From contig NC_053183.1 of NCBI RefSeq assembly GCF_905163445.1, positions 14,322,001 to 14,386,000 of the forward strand: 64,000 nt of DNA, in the 5' to 3' direction. Numbering within the stretch: position 1 is the first letter of the stretch; every line of letters starts with the position of its first letter. This DNA comes from Pararge aegeria. Its lineage: Eukaryota > Arthropoda > Insecta > Lepidoptera > Nymphalidae. Made by a program: the position numbers and the translations under genes. The notes beneath the pieces are model-generated. The model did not search any database. It saw only the letters and a program-made list of their open reading frames with translations, and was not told where the DNA came from. This document shows positions 12,855 through 23,274 of the stretch, in pieces.

Positions 12855-14411
12855 TTATTTAACGTGGAGTAAATCATACTTATGAAAATAGGAAAGTAAC
12901 TGATTTAAAATAAGTTTTTCAAAAATTTTACTGAAAGTGGGCAGTACTGATATTGGTCTGAAGTTAGTGGGGTCAGAAGTACTACCCGATTTAAACAAAG
13001 GAACTATTTTACTATGTTTTATTAAGTCAGGAAACACACCACAATCTATACAGTTATTAAATATTAATGCTAAATCGGGTGCAACGATATCAATTAGTGA
13101 TTTGAGAACTTCAACGGAAATGCCCCACAAGTCATTTGTTTTTTTATTATTTAATAATTTAAAGGCTTTAATAACGTCAGAGCCACTAACATGGCTGAAT
13201 TTAAAAGCGTTTTTACACTCGGGCACGTTATTCTTCAATAGAGAGAGAGCAATATCTGGTGAAGAGTTCAATGATTTAGTGGTGGAGATAGGAATGTTAG
13301 TAAAAAAGTTTTCAAAAGCAATAGCCACCTCGAAATCAGATGATAAGTCTTTATTATCTACATTAAGTTTAAAGTTACTATGCCGCGGTGGTACTCTTCC
13401 CGTCTCCTCATTAATTATTTTCCAAGTAGTTTTGATTACGTTATTGCTATTTTTTATTTTATTCTGTATGTATCGGGACTTTTCCAAGAAGCAATCGCGT
13501 TTAAAACTACTGGAACATAATTTAACACAATCTCTAAACTCAGCATCAGTATTGTATTGACGTTCTGCATAAAGTTCGTACATTTTTTGCCTACTCTTAT
13601 GCAGTTCAATTGATGCCCACTCACTAAAAACTAAAGCATCAGTCACCACAACCGACTTACTAGTGAATATAGAATTAAATAGTCGTTGAAACGTGTTGAA
13701 AAAACAGCTGTACATCTCATTCGGACTTGTCCCCGATTGTAAGAACGGGAGGTCTTTGACGAGGCTAGTTCTCATTTTCTCTATGCGGTTTGATGTCACT
13801 GGTACAAAAGTAATTTTATGTTTGGAGACATTTTTCTTCACATTTTCAAATTGAATTAATTGACCACAATGATCAAAATCTAATTTATTAATTATGTGTT
13901 TACTTATTGGAATTATATTCGTAAAAATGTTATCCAAACATGTGGCGCTAGTGGCAGTAATTCTTGTTGGTTCCATGAACATATTTGTAAGATTGTATGT
14001 TTTAAATAAATTTAATAAATTAACACTTAAACAATTACGTTCTAAGATGTTTACATTAAAGTCTCCGCAAACTATTAACTTTTTATTTGACTTTGATATT
14101 ATAAATAACACTTCATCCATTACCTTTTCAAAAAGTTCAAAGTTAGACAAGGGTGGTCTATATACAGTGACAATTATTAATTGCTCTAATTCGACCGAGG
14201 CTAGCTCTATTGTCCGTTCAACAGACAGGCTCACAATATCATTTCTGTTTTTAAATTTTAAATTTTTATTTAATAGTATTAAAGAGCCTCCATGAATTGC
14301 AGTAACTCTGGTGAACGAACTACCAACCTGGTGGTTACCAAAATTAAACAAGTATTCATGAGTCTTCAACCAGTGTTCAGTTATACATAAAATATTAATG
14401 TTGTAAATCAT
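12855..14411 (-). pseudogene. LINE ORF2, endonuclease and RT N-terminal part
   Basis: This 518-codon stretch has AP-endonuclease motifs: CITEHWL near the start, VYRPP at about residues 83-87, and CGDFNVNI at about 115-122. A linker follows, then the RT fingers (KIVPLFKSGSTSDPTNFRPI, SVLPTFSKIFEKLI). It terminates at a TAA just after LLHVK, where the family normally reads straight into GFTRGRST. The reading frame upstream of Met1 is closed by a TGA immediately before the ATG. An endonuclease N-terminus (QNIQCIKGK) is visible in another frame between about 14415 and 14480, so the copy also carries a frameshift and a stop there. Confidence 0.88.
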
Positions 14412-14630
14412 TCAAAAATAATTCTAATCTCTAAGTCTCTAAGTCCTTTCCTTTAATACATTGAATATTTTGGTGAACCAAGTTGATATGATTAGAATTA
14501 GATTTTTTGTATATTTTTTGGTTTACTTTTAAATTGTGCAATGCCTTAATATAATTTATATTGTATATGCCAGAGATAGTCTCAGTTGTCTGTTTATCTA
14601 TGCAAGAGGAAACCTCTGTTGTCTCCTTAA

Positions 14631-15185
14631 CTAGTTTAAAGTAGAATGACTTGGAATGATTTCCAAGGTGTTAATGTGAGAATTATTACACTGCTCAATA
14701 AAAGCAGCTTGTTTAGCCAAGTTCTTGGCTGTAATTGTAAAAAAATATGATAGCGAAACAGCTATCTGTCGTTTAAAATAGTGTGATAGGTAATACCTAT
14801 CTCGGTACAAATTATAAGAAGGTTTAGCACACTTGCTAAAGTCAATAATATGAATTTTTTTATTATATGTACATAAGTTGTACAAAGTCATGTTTAAATT
14901 ATATCTAATAGTATTTTCTTGGTGTGGCAAACTATCACAATAAGGAAATGTGTACAATACTATACTATTTACATTTAAAGTATTTAGAGAATCAAAAAGT
15001 TTAATTAGATCGGGTTTGTTGACATTTCCTCTATTTCCTATTAGGATAATAAAATTAGTTTTAACATCATACAAATTCCTATTTCTACAAATAGCAGCTA
15101 CAATACTTATAAAATCTGATTTGGGTAAACAGAAGTTCAAAACTGTGTGTCCGTTTAACTGTGAGTTAAGATATAGGTTAATCAT
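14631..15185 (-). pseudogene. LINE ORF1 C-terminal fragment, SGNH-esterase-like
   Basis: This open frame of 184 codons ends 220 bp before the endonuclease ORF on the same strand. It has an alpha/beta pattern: ILIGNRGNVN (block III-like), IVLYTFPYCDSLP, then DRYYLSHYFKRQIA, which sits where SGNH hydrolases have the DxxH block. CR1-group ORF1 proteins often carry such an esterase domain. The frame extends upstream through FGERARVFAAIKT to a TAG near 15230. The nucleophile Ser block and any PHD finger are missing, so the copy is 5' truncated. Identification rests on position and pattern, not on a strong motif match. Confidence 0.55.
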
Positions 15186-15295
15186 AGTTTTGATGGCAGC
15201 AAATACTCTCGCTCGCTCGCCAAATGTATGCCGGCCCTAAGACTAATGGAATAACTAGTGAAATTCAGTTTGCGCATTTAAAACACATCCAATTT

Positions 15296-15480
15296 TTGAA
15301 ATCGGGTCACACACGGTGTAAAAATTCACTTTAGTGATACCATACATCACGGAAGCCAATAACAGGTGCTATTTAAACTGCAGAACCTTTTCATTATACG
15401 AACGAACGACCTTTTTGCAGGGAAAGCGGAAATTGACAATAAAAATCAGGAAAAATTGTAGAGGAAGCCCGGTGCATATC
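15296..15480 (+). repeat. Satellite-like fragment 2
   Basis: It holds CACGGTGTAAAAATTCACTTT, then TTTAAACTGCAGAACCTTTTC and AAGCGGAAATTGAC. These blocks are shared with 10365-10640 in permuted order. It lies just outside the 5' edge of the LINE. Confidence 0.45.
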
Positions 15481-15507
15481 ATACCAGTATAGATCTTGGA
15501 ACATCAT

Positions 15508-15787
15508 AAATAAATAAATAAATAAATATATTACGACAATACACACACCGCCATCTAGCCCCAAAGTAAGCGTAGCTTGTGTTATGGGTACTAAGATGAC
15601 TGATGAATAATTTTATAATTACATACATATATACTTAGAATATAAATACTTAGAATATACATATAAACACCCAGACACTGAAAAACATTCATGCTCATCA
15701 CACAAACATTTTCCAGTTGTGGGAATCGAACCCACGGCCTAGGACTCAGAAAGCAGGGTCGCTGCTCACTGCGCCAATCGGCCGTCA
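15508..15787 (-). repeat. tRNA-derived SINE, family A (copy 2)
   Basis: The structure is the same as copy 1. B box GGGTTCGATTCCC (minus strand) and A box GGCGCAGTGAGCA are intact, with the AAAT tail at about 15508-15528. Internal duplication of TACTTAGAATA is present. Confidence 0.85.
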
Positions 15788-15819
15788 TTACTAGACTATA
15801 GGTTTTCGAAAATACACAT

Positions 15820-16100
15820 TTGACGACCTCCCCAGCGCATTGGTCAGCACTGGAATCTTCATTGGCAGGTCCCGAATCATATTCCCCGCAGGGGTAATTT
15901 GGTAATACCAATTTCTGAATTTCCCCTAGTCTGGTCAGGAAGGCTTCTCCTGTAGGTTCCACCGTATTAATAGGCTAAGATGGTAAAGCTGGCTCCCCAA
16001 GTAGAAGTACGAATATCGTATCGGAACGCTAAATCACTTGACAGCAACGCAGCGTCCTACTTATAGCAATACAGCGCTTACCTCCGCGCCAAGGAGGTCG
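15820..16100 (+). repeat. SINE family C (copy)
   Basis: It includes a tRNA-like head (GCGCATTGGTCAGCA; a degraded B box in CCCGAATCATATTCC), the diagnostic GGGGTAATTTGG...TTTCTGAATTTCCCCT...TCTGGTCAG block, and a diverged body to about 16100. It abuts SINE A copy 2. Confidence 0.6.
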
Positions 16101-16554
16101 CCGTAACACACAACGACTAAGGTTACAATATTGCAGGATCTAAAAATTCACAATTTTCAAAAAAAATCAAAATCCTAAGACTTCCTATCCTAATTTTTGG
16201 ACTCTTCTCAGGATGGCGGCTGGGTTTTGCAAATCTCACGAAATCGCAGGATTTTTAAAATTTTCAATTAAATACAGCTTATCAGGTGTTTCTTACATAT
16301 AAATAAATATCACGTGTTGAACTCTTCTAAATATGGAAACCGAATTCAGTCTTCTATTCAGATCTACGTCTGATAATATTACACCTTTTTATTAGATTGT
16401 TGAGTTGTTATAGAGGATATTCTCAAACTGTATATGTCTCGGTATTTTTGAATGAAAATGAGGCCTTTTCTTGACTCTTTCATCTGATAACCCTACCTGC
16501 GAAACATACACCAATGAACATTAACGAACTGCAATATCTGTTCCAAACTAAGCG

Positions 16555-16636
16555 GTGATGTCCACCACTCCGCACTGGACTACCGTGGTGCACTACGGCC
16601 TAAATACTAACCCGAGCCCTGTAGTGGGCCGGTCAT
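16555..16636 (+). repeat. SINE family B, 3' fragment
   Basis: It has CCGCACTGGACTACCGTGG...TACGGCCTAAA...CCTGTAGTGGGCCGGT, the tail block of family B. SINE A copy 3 begins directly at its 3' end. Confidence 0.75.
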
Positions 16637-16888
16637 AAAATAAAATAAATAAATAAATATATATAGACAACGCACACATCGCCATCTAGCCCCAAAGTAA
16701 GTGTAGCTTGTGTTATGGGTACTAAGATGACTGATGAATATTTTTATGATAATATACATAAATACTTAGAATATACATATAAACACCAAGACACTGAAAA
16801 ACATTTATGCTCATCACACAAACATTTTCCAGTTGTGGGAATCGAACCCACGGCCTTGGACTCGGAAAGCAGGGTCAATCGGCCGTCA
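16637..16888 (-). repeat. tRNA-derived SINE, family A (copy 3, A-box deleted)
   Basis: The B box is intact, but the segment between AGGGTC and AATCGGCC that contains the A box is missing. The copy is therefore probably dead for Pol III transcription. The AAAT tail joins the tail of the family B fragment. Confidence 0.85.
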
Positions 16889-17344
16889 AATAATGTAATG
16901 GGTTGATATGATAAAGATCGTGATGATATCCATTCCAACGAAAACGTACACTTACACAACAATATACTTACGTTTAATAAGAGGCAGTACATTATGTTAA
17001 ACAATGTGAACTTAGCAGGATTTTATAGGTAACCGTGTTCATATTCATACATGAGGTATAAAATTTAAGTCGGGTCTGAATACATTTATCCTTTGTTCGG
17101 GAGGACATAGAGCTAGAAAAGATTAGAGGGGCGACGATGCGACGGTACGGTTATCGCCTGTAAAACAAAATGGGGGGTCACGTTGAAAGCTCGTTACCAG
17201 TGCATATAAAGTTACTTTATTCTGAAAACTAGGATATGCCATAACGCCACATGAATAGATGCACATAAAAGAGTCTACCTAACCTAATTCAAAAATGTTT
17301 TACTCATGTAGACAGGCACTGAAGGATTCGTATCTAGATAGAAT

Positions 17345-17500
17345 ATGTTACCATTATTGTTAGGTGATGGTAATAACTACATTTGTTAGCTCAAAAGTAA
17401 AGGTAGGAGGGTTCCAAACGCGCCCTGGTCTAAGAAGAGCTCACAAAAAACTTAGCCAGGGTTTTTTTTTTGCTATCACCATCTCAAAGTCACAGGCTTT
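17345..17500 (-). mobile_element. LINE 3' UTR fragment (same family as 11.4-15.2 kb)
   Basis: The GGGTTCCAAACGCGCCCTGG...CTAAGAAGAGC...CTTAGCCAGGG...ATCACCATCTC order matches 11480-11605. Confidence 0.7.
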
Positions 17501-18169
17501 GTTTATGTTACAAAAGCTGTACGTATGTGTATTTAAAAATGTTGTTTTTTGTGTGTGAGTTTCATTAAATCTATTTTTGTAGACGTAGTAGACGAATAAT
17601 AATTGAGAGACTGTAATGTCCCTCTGGGTATGTGTATAAATAAACAAATTTTTAATTAATAGAATACCCATCAAAGAGTATAACACTCTTTCTCTTCTAA
17701 GAATATAACACTTCTAATTCTTGTTTCTTCTAAGTATTAATCTAGGATGCGTTTGGAACCCTCGTAGATTTGTTTAGTTTCAAATAAAATAATGTTAATA
17801 ATTTCCCCATAACTCCTTTTTAATTCTCACACTGAAAATATTTTTGTCGAACAAAAACTACATTTTTTGAAACTACTTTAGATTCTTATTGTTTGATGTA
17901 GCGTAATCGTGTCACGTACTTCAACATTTTGGACACACAGGAAACTGTGTAGTGTTTATTTAAGTATAGTCCATTGGCAACTGAACCATTTACGGAATAT
18001 TTAACTAACTCAAGCTGAGAACGCCTTGTTGGTTGGTGTACGCCCGATGTTAATAAAATCAATTTTCAATCAAAAAAAATTTTTTTTTTTTTGTGTTTCT
18101 TTATTAACAGATTAATTGGTTTTCAATTATTTATTGGTATTCAAAAAGATTTTTGTTATTTAAAGCTGA

Positions 18170-18432
18170 TAACCGAAATGCCGATTTATACGTATCTAGG
18201 TCACAAAAAAATAACGGCTTTCATACAAACTTTCATCCCCCATTTCAGATTATATTTTGAGACAAAAGATACAGTATGTCCATCTCCAGGATATAATCCA
18301 TCTCCTTGCCAAGTTTCGTTAAGATCCTTTCAGCCGTGTAGTCGTGAAAAAGTAACAAACAACCAGACAGACAGATACTTTCGCATTGATACTATTAGTA
18401 TAGGTTCTGCTTTTCTTCAATTGAAATTGTAT
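18170..18432 (+). repeat. RTE-like/SINE tail element
   Basis: It ends with a (GACA)n-like run (CAGACAGACAGATAC), TTTCGCATTGATACTATTAG and a segment that is repeated in inverted orientation at 19137-19180. This is the typical 3' architecture of short RTE-dependent repeats in Lepidoptera. Confidence 0.6.
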
Positions 18433-18811
18433 TTAAAAAAAAACATCATAATGCCTAATAGGATACAGACAATACCTAAACCGGAGCGCGTGTGGCCTGG
18501 CTTTACAAGAGACATTACTATGTGGCAAAAAACCCCCAATATCTGACAACTTTACCGAAATACTGGTCCTAGGCAAAAATTAAAATTGTACATTTAAAAA
18601 TCAAAAGATATTTTTCTTACAACGACCACGTTTTGAACTTTAAGATCCAATATTACTTTGTTTAAGTTTCTAGCAATGTTACTAAATCAAAATAGGAGTA
18701 GCTAGTTGCGACATGCTTATACATTCTATTGTTTTTTTTACCGGCCTCGTCGAATACGTGTCTGGCGGTCCAAAGACAACTATTTACATTCAAATCTTTA
18801 TTTTTTCCTAG

Positions 18812-18955
18812 GAACGGAGGCAAATGTGACTGTCGCATCCGATGCATCCCATTTGCATTCGGGCAACATGCTTCTCCAAATATTGTCGACAGTAGCAATG
18901 CAGTCGATACTAACAGTCGACGAAACGACGTGCGGCTTTCTACGATTACAATGCG
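18812..18955 (+). CDS. Candidate internal exon of an unidentified plus-strand gene
   Basis: A 144-bp stretch lies between a strong acceptor (pyrimidine tract ending ttttttcctag) and a donor CG|gtgag. Its length is a multiple of three, and it starts with 1 nt and ends with 2 nt of split codons. The matching frame encodes 47 full codons beginning NGGKCDCRIRCIPFAFGQ and ending NDVRLSTITMR, with no stop. I do not recognise the protein. It lies inside the minus-strand Hs6st intron, so it would belong to a nested gene, or be captured sequence inside the element bounded by inverted repeats at 18399 and 19180. Two other frames are also open across part of it, so coding is not proven. Confidence 0.3.
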
Positions 18956-19063
18956 GTGAGGAGCGAGCTCTTCTATTTTTTAAGGGTTCAGTACCAAAAT
19001 GGTAAAAATGTTGCCACTTTGTCCGTCTGCGTGTCACAGCCGATTGTGTCAATTGTGGTGACT

Positions 19064-19129
19064 ACAGACACTATAGAAAAACAGTTGGAATACTATTGGA
19101 ACAAAATTATATACAATTTTGTTCCATTG
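19064..19129. repeat. 66-bp direct duplication, copy 1
   Basis: It is base-for-base identical to 19317-19382 and contains the inner palindrome GGAACAAAATT-atatac-AATTTTGTTCC. Confidence 0.85.
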
Positions 19130-19316
19130 ATGATGATTTTTTTTAAATACAATTTCAATTGAAGAAAAGCAGAATCTATACTTATTGGATAGAAGCAGCC
19201 GTTACTTTGCGGAAATCCATAATATATTATGAGAATTAATTTGCTATAAATAATTGTTAACTTTGTTTTACTTAACTTACTTTACTTAATGAATAATTGT
19301 TAATTTTGTTTTGATT

Positions 19317-19392
19317 ACAGACACTATAGAAAAACAGTTGGAATACTATTGGAACAAAATTATATACAATTTTGTTCCATTGGTATTCCAAC
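19317..19392. repeat. 66-bp direct duplication, copy 2, with extended hairpin
   Basis: This is the second identical copy. Here the flanking bases extend the palindrome to a 56-nt foldback (19337-19392) with 25-nt arms, two or three mismatches and a 6-nt loop. Confidence 0.85.
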
Positions 19393-20627
19393 TTTTTTTC
19401 TAATAATAACAAAAAATAAAAAATATTTTTAAATTATATAATGGGACATCATATGAAACGCTTTACATGTAGATACTAAATTGGATTTTCATTAATTTCA
19501 ACGCATTAAAACTCTTAAATTAACTTATCGAACACTCTGAAATAGTTATCATTTAAACGGATTTATGTAAACTCTATAGGATATATAAAACAAAGTATCT
19601 ACCTAGCATAGTTTTCTAGATATTAGAAATAAACCTTTACAAATAAAGTTAGTTTCGCGGTTCATTACGAAAACACATTTTTTTGTTAATTATGCTAAGT
19701 TATCGTGTTACTTTAATAATTATTTATTTATCCCTTGGATATTCTCTGATGTTGAATATCTGATTCATGTGCGAAGTAATCACCTAACATCCGGGAAAAT
19801 CGTCTGCCCGCGTTAAATATACAAAAAATCGCAATTACGCTTTGATAATGTTCTATTCTCTATTTTTATTTTTCTTACTTTTCCTTTCATGTTAACAATT
19901 TTTCCATTACTTTTGAGTGCAAAATATTTTTTTAATATAAATCAATATTAAAAAAATACTTCACAGAGCAAGTCTCTTTATACTTTAAATTATGGGTTTT
20001 TGTGCTATTTTTAAAACATAATTTACGCTCAAAAAGCAGTTAAAAGTTTGTTTACAAACAAATGAAAAATTGGTTATTTCCGTATGCCGTATCCAATGCA
20101 TCACATTTATTCGAACTCGCTGCTCGCTCCACCTACTCAATATTGTAAACAGGGGCAATAAGCACGAACCGCTACCATGCCGAAACTAACGTGGTGTTAA
20201 AATATTCACAATGACGTGGCCTATATATTGACCCAAAAATATCTCCCAACAAGGCTCTATATTCTTCTTAAACGTACTGCCAAAACGTGAAAGCGATGTT
20301 TGCATGAACTACTTCTATACTTGGCAAGACCGCCGCTGCTCAGTATCTCGCAACCAGGTCAAAGAACGCTCGTGGGCACTATCCGTAGTCTTCAAAGTTT
20401 GAATACTAAAGTTAGTTTGAACTTCAGAACCTACAAACCCAATTCAGTTTAAGCAAAGCTTGGTGACTTAATGAAATTTATAAGATGTGCAAAGCAAAAG
20501 TTGCTGGCTGGTTCAAAGTCATATTGCTTTACGCGTGCTTTATTTTGAAATAATTATTTTCTACTAATCATAATTTAGATGCTAAGAGTTTAGATAATTG
20601 GAACTAAGAGTTTCATCCGGGAAATTT

Positions 20628-20710
20628 GGCGCCGTTTGCGGGAAAGGGTTTGTGATCCCAGCTCGGGGGATTCCCCGGATCAGCGACAGGTAATCAGCAG
20701 AGCTTCATTA
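20628..20710 (+). other. LTR-element primer-binding-site-like patch (weak)
   Basis: TTTGGCGCCGTTTGCGGGAA, followed by a GC-rich leader-like stretch, resembles the TGGCGCC... primer binding sites after the 5' LTR of gypsy-type elements. No LTR pair or coding region was recognised around it. Confidence 0.2.
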
Positions 20711-21409
20711 TTACTATTATTGTGAAATTGACATATTGTATCTTGTATAATAAATGCAACATAAATTAATATATAAAATGTGGTTTCTGTGTTTTGTGTA
20801 ACATTTCATTTACATGTTTACTTCCTAGGATAAAAAAATGAATCGGAAAATAAAAGAAAATAAAAAATAAATAGAAAGATAATAATGTCCTTATCAATAT
20901 TAAGGAATATTTGAAATAAAGGTGAAATTTTATTTCAATCATAGATTTAATATATTTAGGTTAAAAAGCCTCACAATCTATAAAAGCCTCTCCTATCACG
21001 TATTCAAATAAAATGATTTAATGTGAAACTTACTCTTATATTTTTCTCATTCTCATTTTATAGCTCAGTTCTTCGGGGAGACTATTTTAAATCACAGTAA
21101 AACTCTAAGGATATGAGCAAACGAAGTAAAAGCGCGGGCGGGCGTTGCGAGGTAGTAGGTCGGGGTACTGTTTAAGAATAGCGGATGATACTTCGCATGG
21201 AAAAAAAATACTTATTACAAGAAGCGTAAACGTCTTTGACTTTGGCCAAAATTAAATAAAATGGAAGCCTGCTTCTCAAATGTAAGTAGCTTCACTTTAG
21301 GCAGTTCTCTTTGCATTTGTTGTACGTAGAAAAAGCCGCGGGGTAAGTTATTAATAATCAAGTAAAGCTTTGTTGTTTTATCTGCAAAAAATAACAAAAT
21401 AAAAAGTGT

Positions 21410-21518
21410 ATGTTAGTCCACCAAACCGCACTGGGCCAGCGTGGTGAACTACGGCCTTAACCCTTTCTAATTTTGGAAGGAGACCCGTGCCTTGTTGTGG
21501 GCCGGTAATGTTGATATA
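21410..21518 (+). repeat. SINE family B, 3' fragment
   Basis: It has CCGCACTGGGCCAGCGTGG...TACGGCCTTAA...GGAGACCCGTGCC...GTGGGCCGGTAATG, the canonical tail of family B. Confidence 0.75.
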
Positions 21519-21589
21519 CTGAAGCAGTGTATATTGTGAGGTTCGTCAATAATCGGATTTTATAACGAGCAACAAAACCATTTATAGTG

Positions 21590-21860
21590 GTAGTTCCTAA
21601 AATTGGAGCGACCAGCTGTGCCCCTCGGATCTCTACAGTAGGAGGGAGGGATTAAGAGCTGTAACCCTGCACGCTGCTCTAATACTGTTAGGAGGGCTTT
21701 ATCGGCTTATCCATTATCAATTCGGATAACATCAATTTTCAACCAAGCTGGTATTGAAAATTCTGGACGAAAAATCTTTTAATTCGCGGAATCAAAATCA
21801 GACCTTCGAGTTCTGTAATCGAACCTAGTAACCACTAGACCTACCGGACTTTTCCTTCAT
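21590..21860 (-). repeat. tRNA-like SINE remnant, family D
   Basis: The minus-strand head includes CCGGTAGGTCTAGTGG (A-box-like) and GGTTCGATTACAG (B-box-like). The body includes TTTTCAATACCAGC. A related head and the ACTGAAAATTCT block occur at 25585-25735. Confidence 0.45.
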
Positions 21861-22069
21861 AGCTCCGTGTTACATTTATAACCTTACCTAAACAGAGAAA
21901 CCCACATTGAGTAATATTAATAGAGAAGACAAATCACTACTGTGTTTACGTCCTGTTGCAGTGCGAGCGCTGCAACTTAGATAAATAGTCGCATGGCTAT
22001 TGAGCACAGAACAGAACAACTTAGCTAGAGAGCTCACGAAAACTTGCGAGAAAACAATGTGTGTAGAGA

Positions 22070-22450
22070 TTTATTTATTTATTTATTTAATGGAAAATCA
22101 ACAGGTTACAACAACAACTCTTATAAACCTAAACAAAAAATGAAAAAACATAAATGTAATATTGTAGACCCACTGAAAGACTGCCACAACTGGCAAATAA
22201 AAAACTATATTGTCAGTTAGAAGGAGAAAAAATGATTAAGAGAGACAGAGTATAAGCTGTAAGATTCATCAGGCTGTGTCATAAACTTTACGAATCTAGC
22301 ACCGCGAACAAAAACATACATTTAAAATAAATTAAAAAAACAATTACTAAAATTATATTTAAAATAATATATAACATATAGAACAAAACTAGCTAAACTA
22401 ATACAAGAAATGCAAAGCGCCTAAAACCCGCGGGTAACTCGCAGTCACCG
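22070..22450. repeat. AT-rich dispersed repeat with (TTTA)n edge
   Basis: It starts with TTTATTTATTTATTTAATGG and continues AT-rich; it looks like a LINE 3' end in minus orientation. No coding part is recognisable. Confidence 0.3.
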
Positions 22451-22792
22451 CGTGACATTTCATTTAGAATAGCGCCTCTATAGATATAATTCAATGGGAT
22501 CCCAAGAAAGTCCCAGTGATTATGTTTCGTTGAAGTACTCCGGCTGTAAGTGCACGTCGCTGCTGGGAACAGGAAGCAACATGGCGTTAAATATTTACAA
22601 TGCGGTACGGAACACTCCTCCTCCTCCGATGTGACCTAACTCTTGACCCAGTTAAACCTAACCGGCTATGTATGATTCTATAGCGGGCTTGTATAATTAC
22701 ACGGCATGTAAGTTAACTTTATCAGTTTCAAAGGCATTAATTATTCTTAACTTTATGCATTCTTTAGTTACTTGAGAACTTTTATTTTTAAC

Positions 22793-23095
22793 TAGCTGTT
22801 GCCCGCGTTTTTGGTTCGGTTTTCACCGGTTTTCCTGGAATAAAAAGCAGCCTATCGTCAGTGGAGTGCACCAGGTCCCTGGTATGCATTTAGCAGGTCC
22901 ATTGCATAAAAGGGCAAAAAATTCGTCTTCTATACGAGTTATATATCAATTTTAGGTTAGGCAGTGCTTTTGGGCATGTATGAAGTGCACGCCACGCTCT
23001 AGGCGAAAAATAGAGTCTAATGGTTGCTTACTCAGGGCGTAAAGTAAGGACAAACAAACAAACCAACTTTCGCATTTCTAATATTACTGGGAAAG
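22793..23095 (+). repeat. RTE-like/SINE repeat
   Basis: It starts CTAGCTGTTGCCCGCG and contains TTTCCTGGAATAAAAAGCAG and ACAAACAAACAAACC...TTTCGCATTTCTAATATTA. This is the standard head-to-tail order of a very common lepidopteran short repeat. A second partial head follows at 23100-23180. Confidence 0.65.
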
Positions 23096-23274
23096 GCTAG
23101 TTATTGCCCGCGACATCATCCGCGTTCGTTTCTGTTGCAAAATGTGATTTTCCATCGGCCGTCAAAAAATATTATGTTACGCGCTTTTACGTTGTGCAAA
23201 AGCAACCGGTGAATAAATCAAAAATTTAATTTCGATTTATACAGCAATTAGTTAATCGTTTAACTTATATAAAC

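Larger units (their letters stand above)
11385..15240 (-). mobile_element. Non-LTR retrotransposon (CR1/Jockey group), 5'-truncated and inactivated
   Basis: This minus-strand LINE includes the end of an ORF1 with an SGNH-esterase-like tail (14631-15185), then an ORF2 with AP-endonuclease and reverse transcriptase, then a 3' UTR to about 11385. The 3' end has the TCAAAGTCAAAGTCAAA / tttctttatt pattern. The 3' UTR blocks (GGGTTCCAA...GCGCCCTGGTCTAAGAAG; ATCACCATCTCAC) recur at 17.4 and 26.1 kb, so the family has several local copies. ORF1 is truncated at its 5' side near 15.2 kb. ORF2 has an in-frame TAA at about 12855 and disruption at the start of the endonuclease (about 14410-14440). It is therefore an inactive but fairly young copy; clade assignment within CR1/Jockey/Daphne types is uncertain. 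Confidence 0.88.
18399..19180. repeat. Inverted-repeat-bounded segment
   Basis: The left arm 18399-18440 (starting TATAGGTTCTGC) and right arm 19139-19180 (ending GCAGAATCTATA) are reverse complements with about one mismatch over roughly 40 bp. They enclose about 700 bp that includes the candidate exon and one copy of the 66-bp duplicated hairpin segment. It could be a small element with terminal inverted repeats or two opposed copies of a dispersed repeat tail. Confidence 0.55.

Noticed and set aside
12937..13560. 207-codon plus-strand ORF, and 13894-14295
   Set aside because: Both are antisense to the LINE endonuclease/RT frame, which carries clear motifs.
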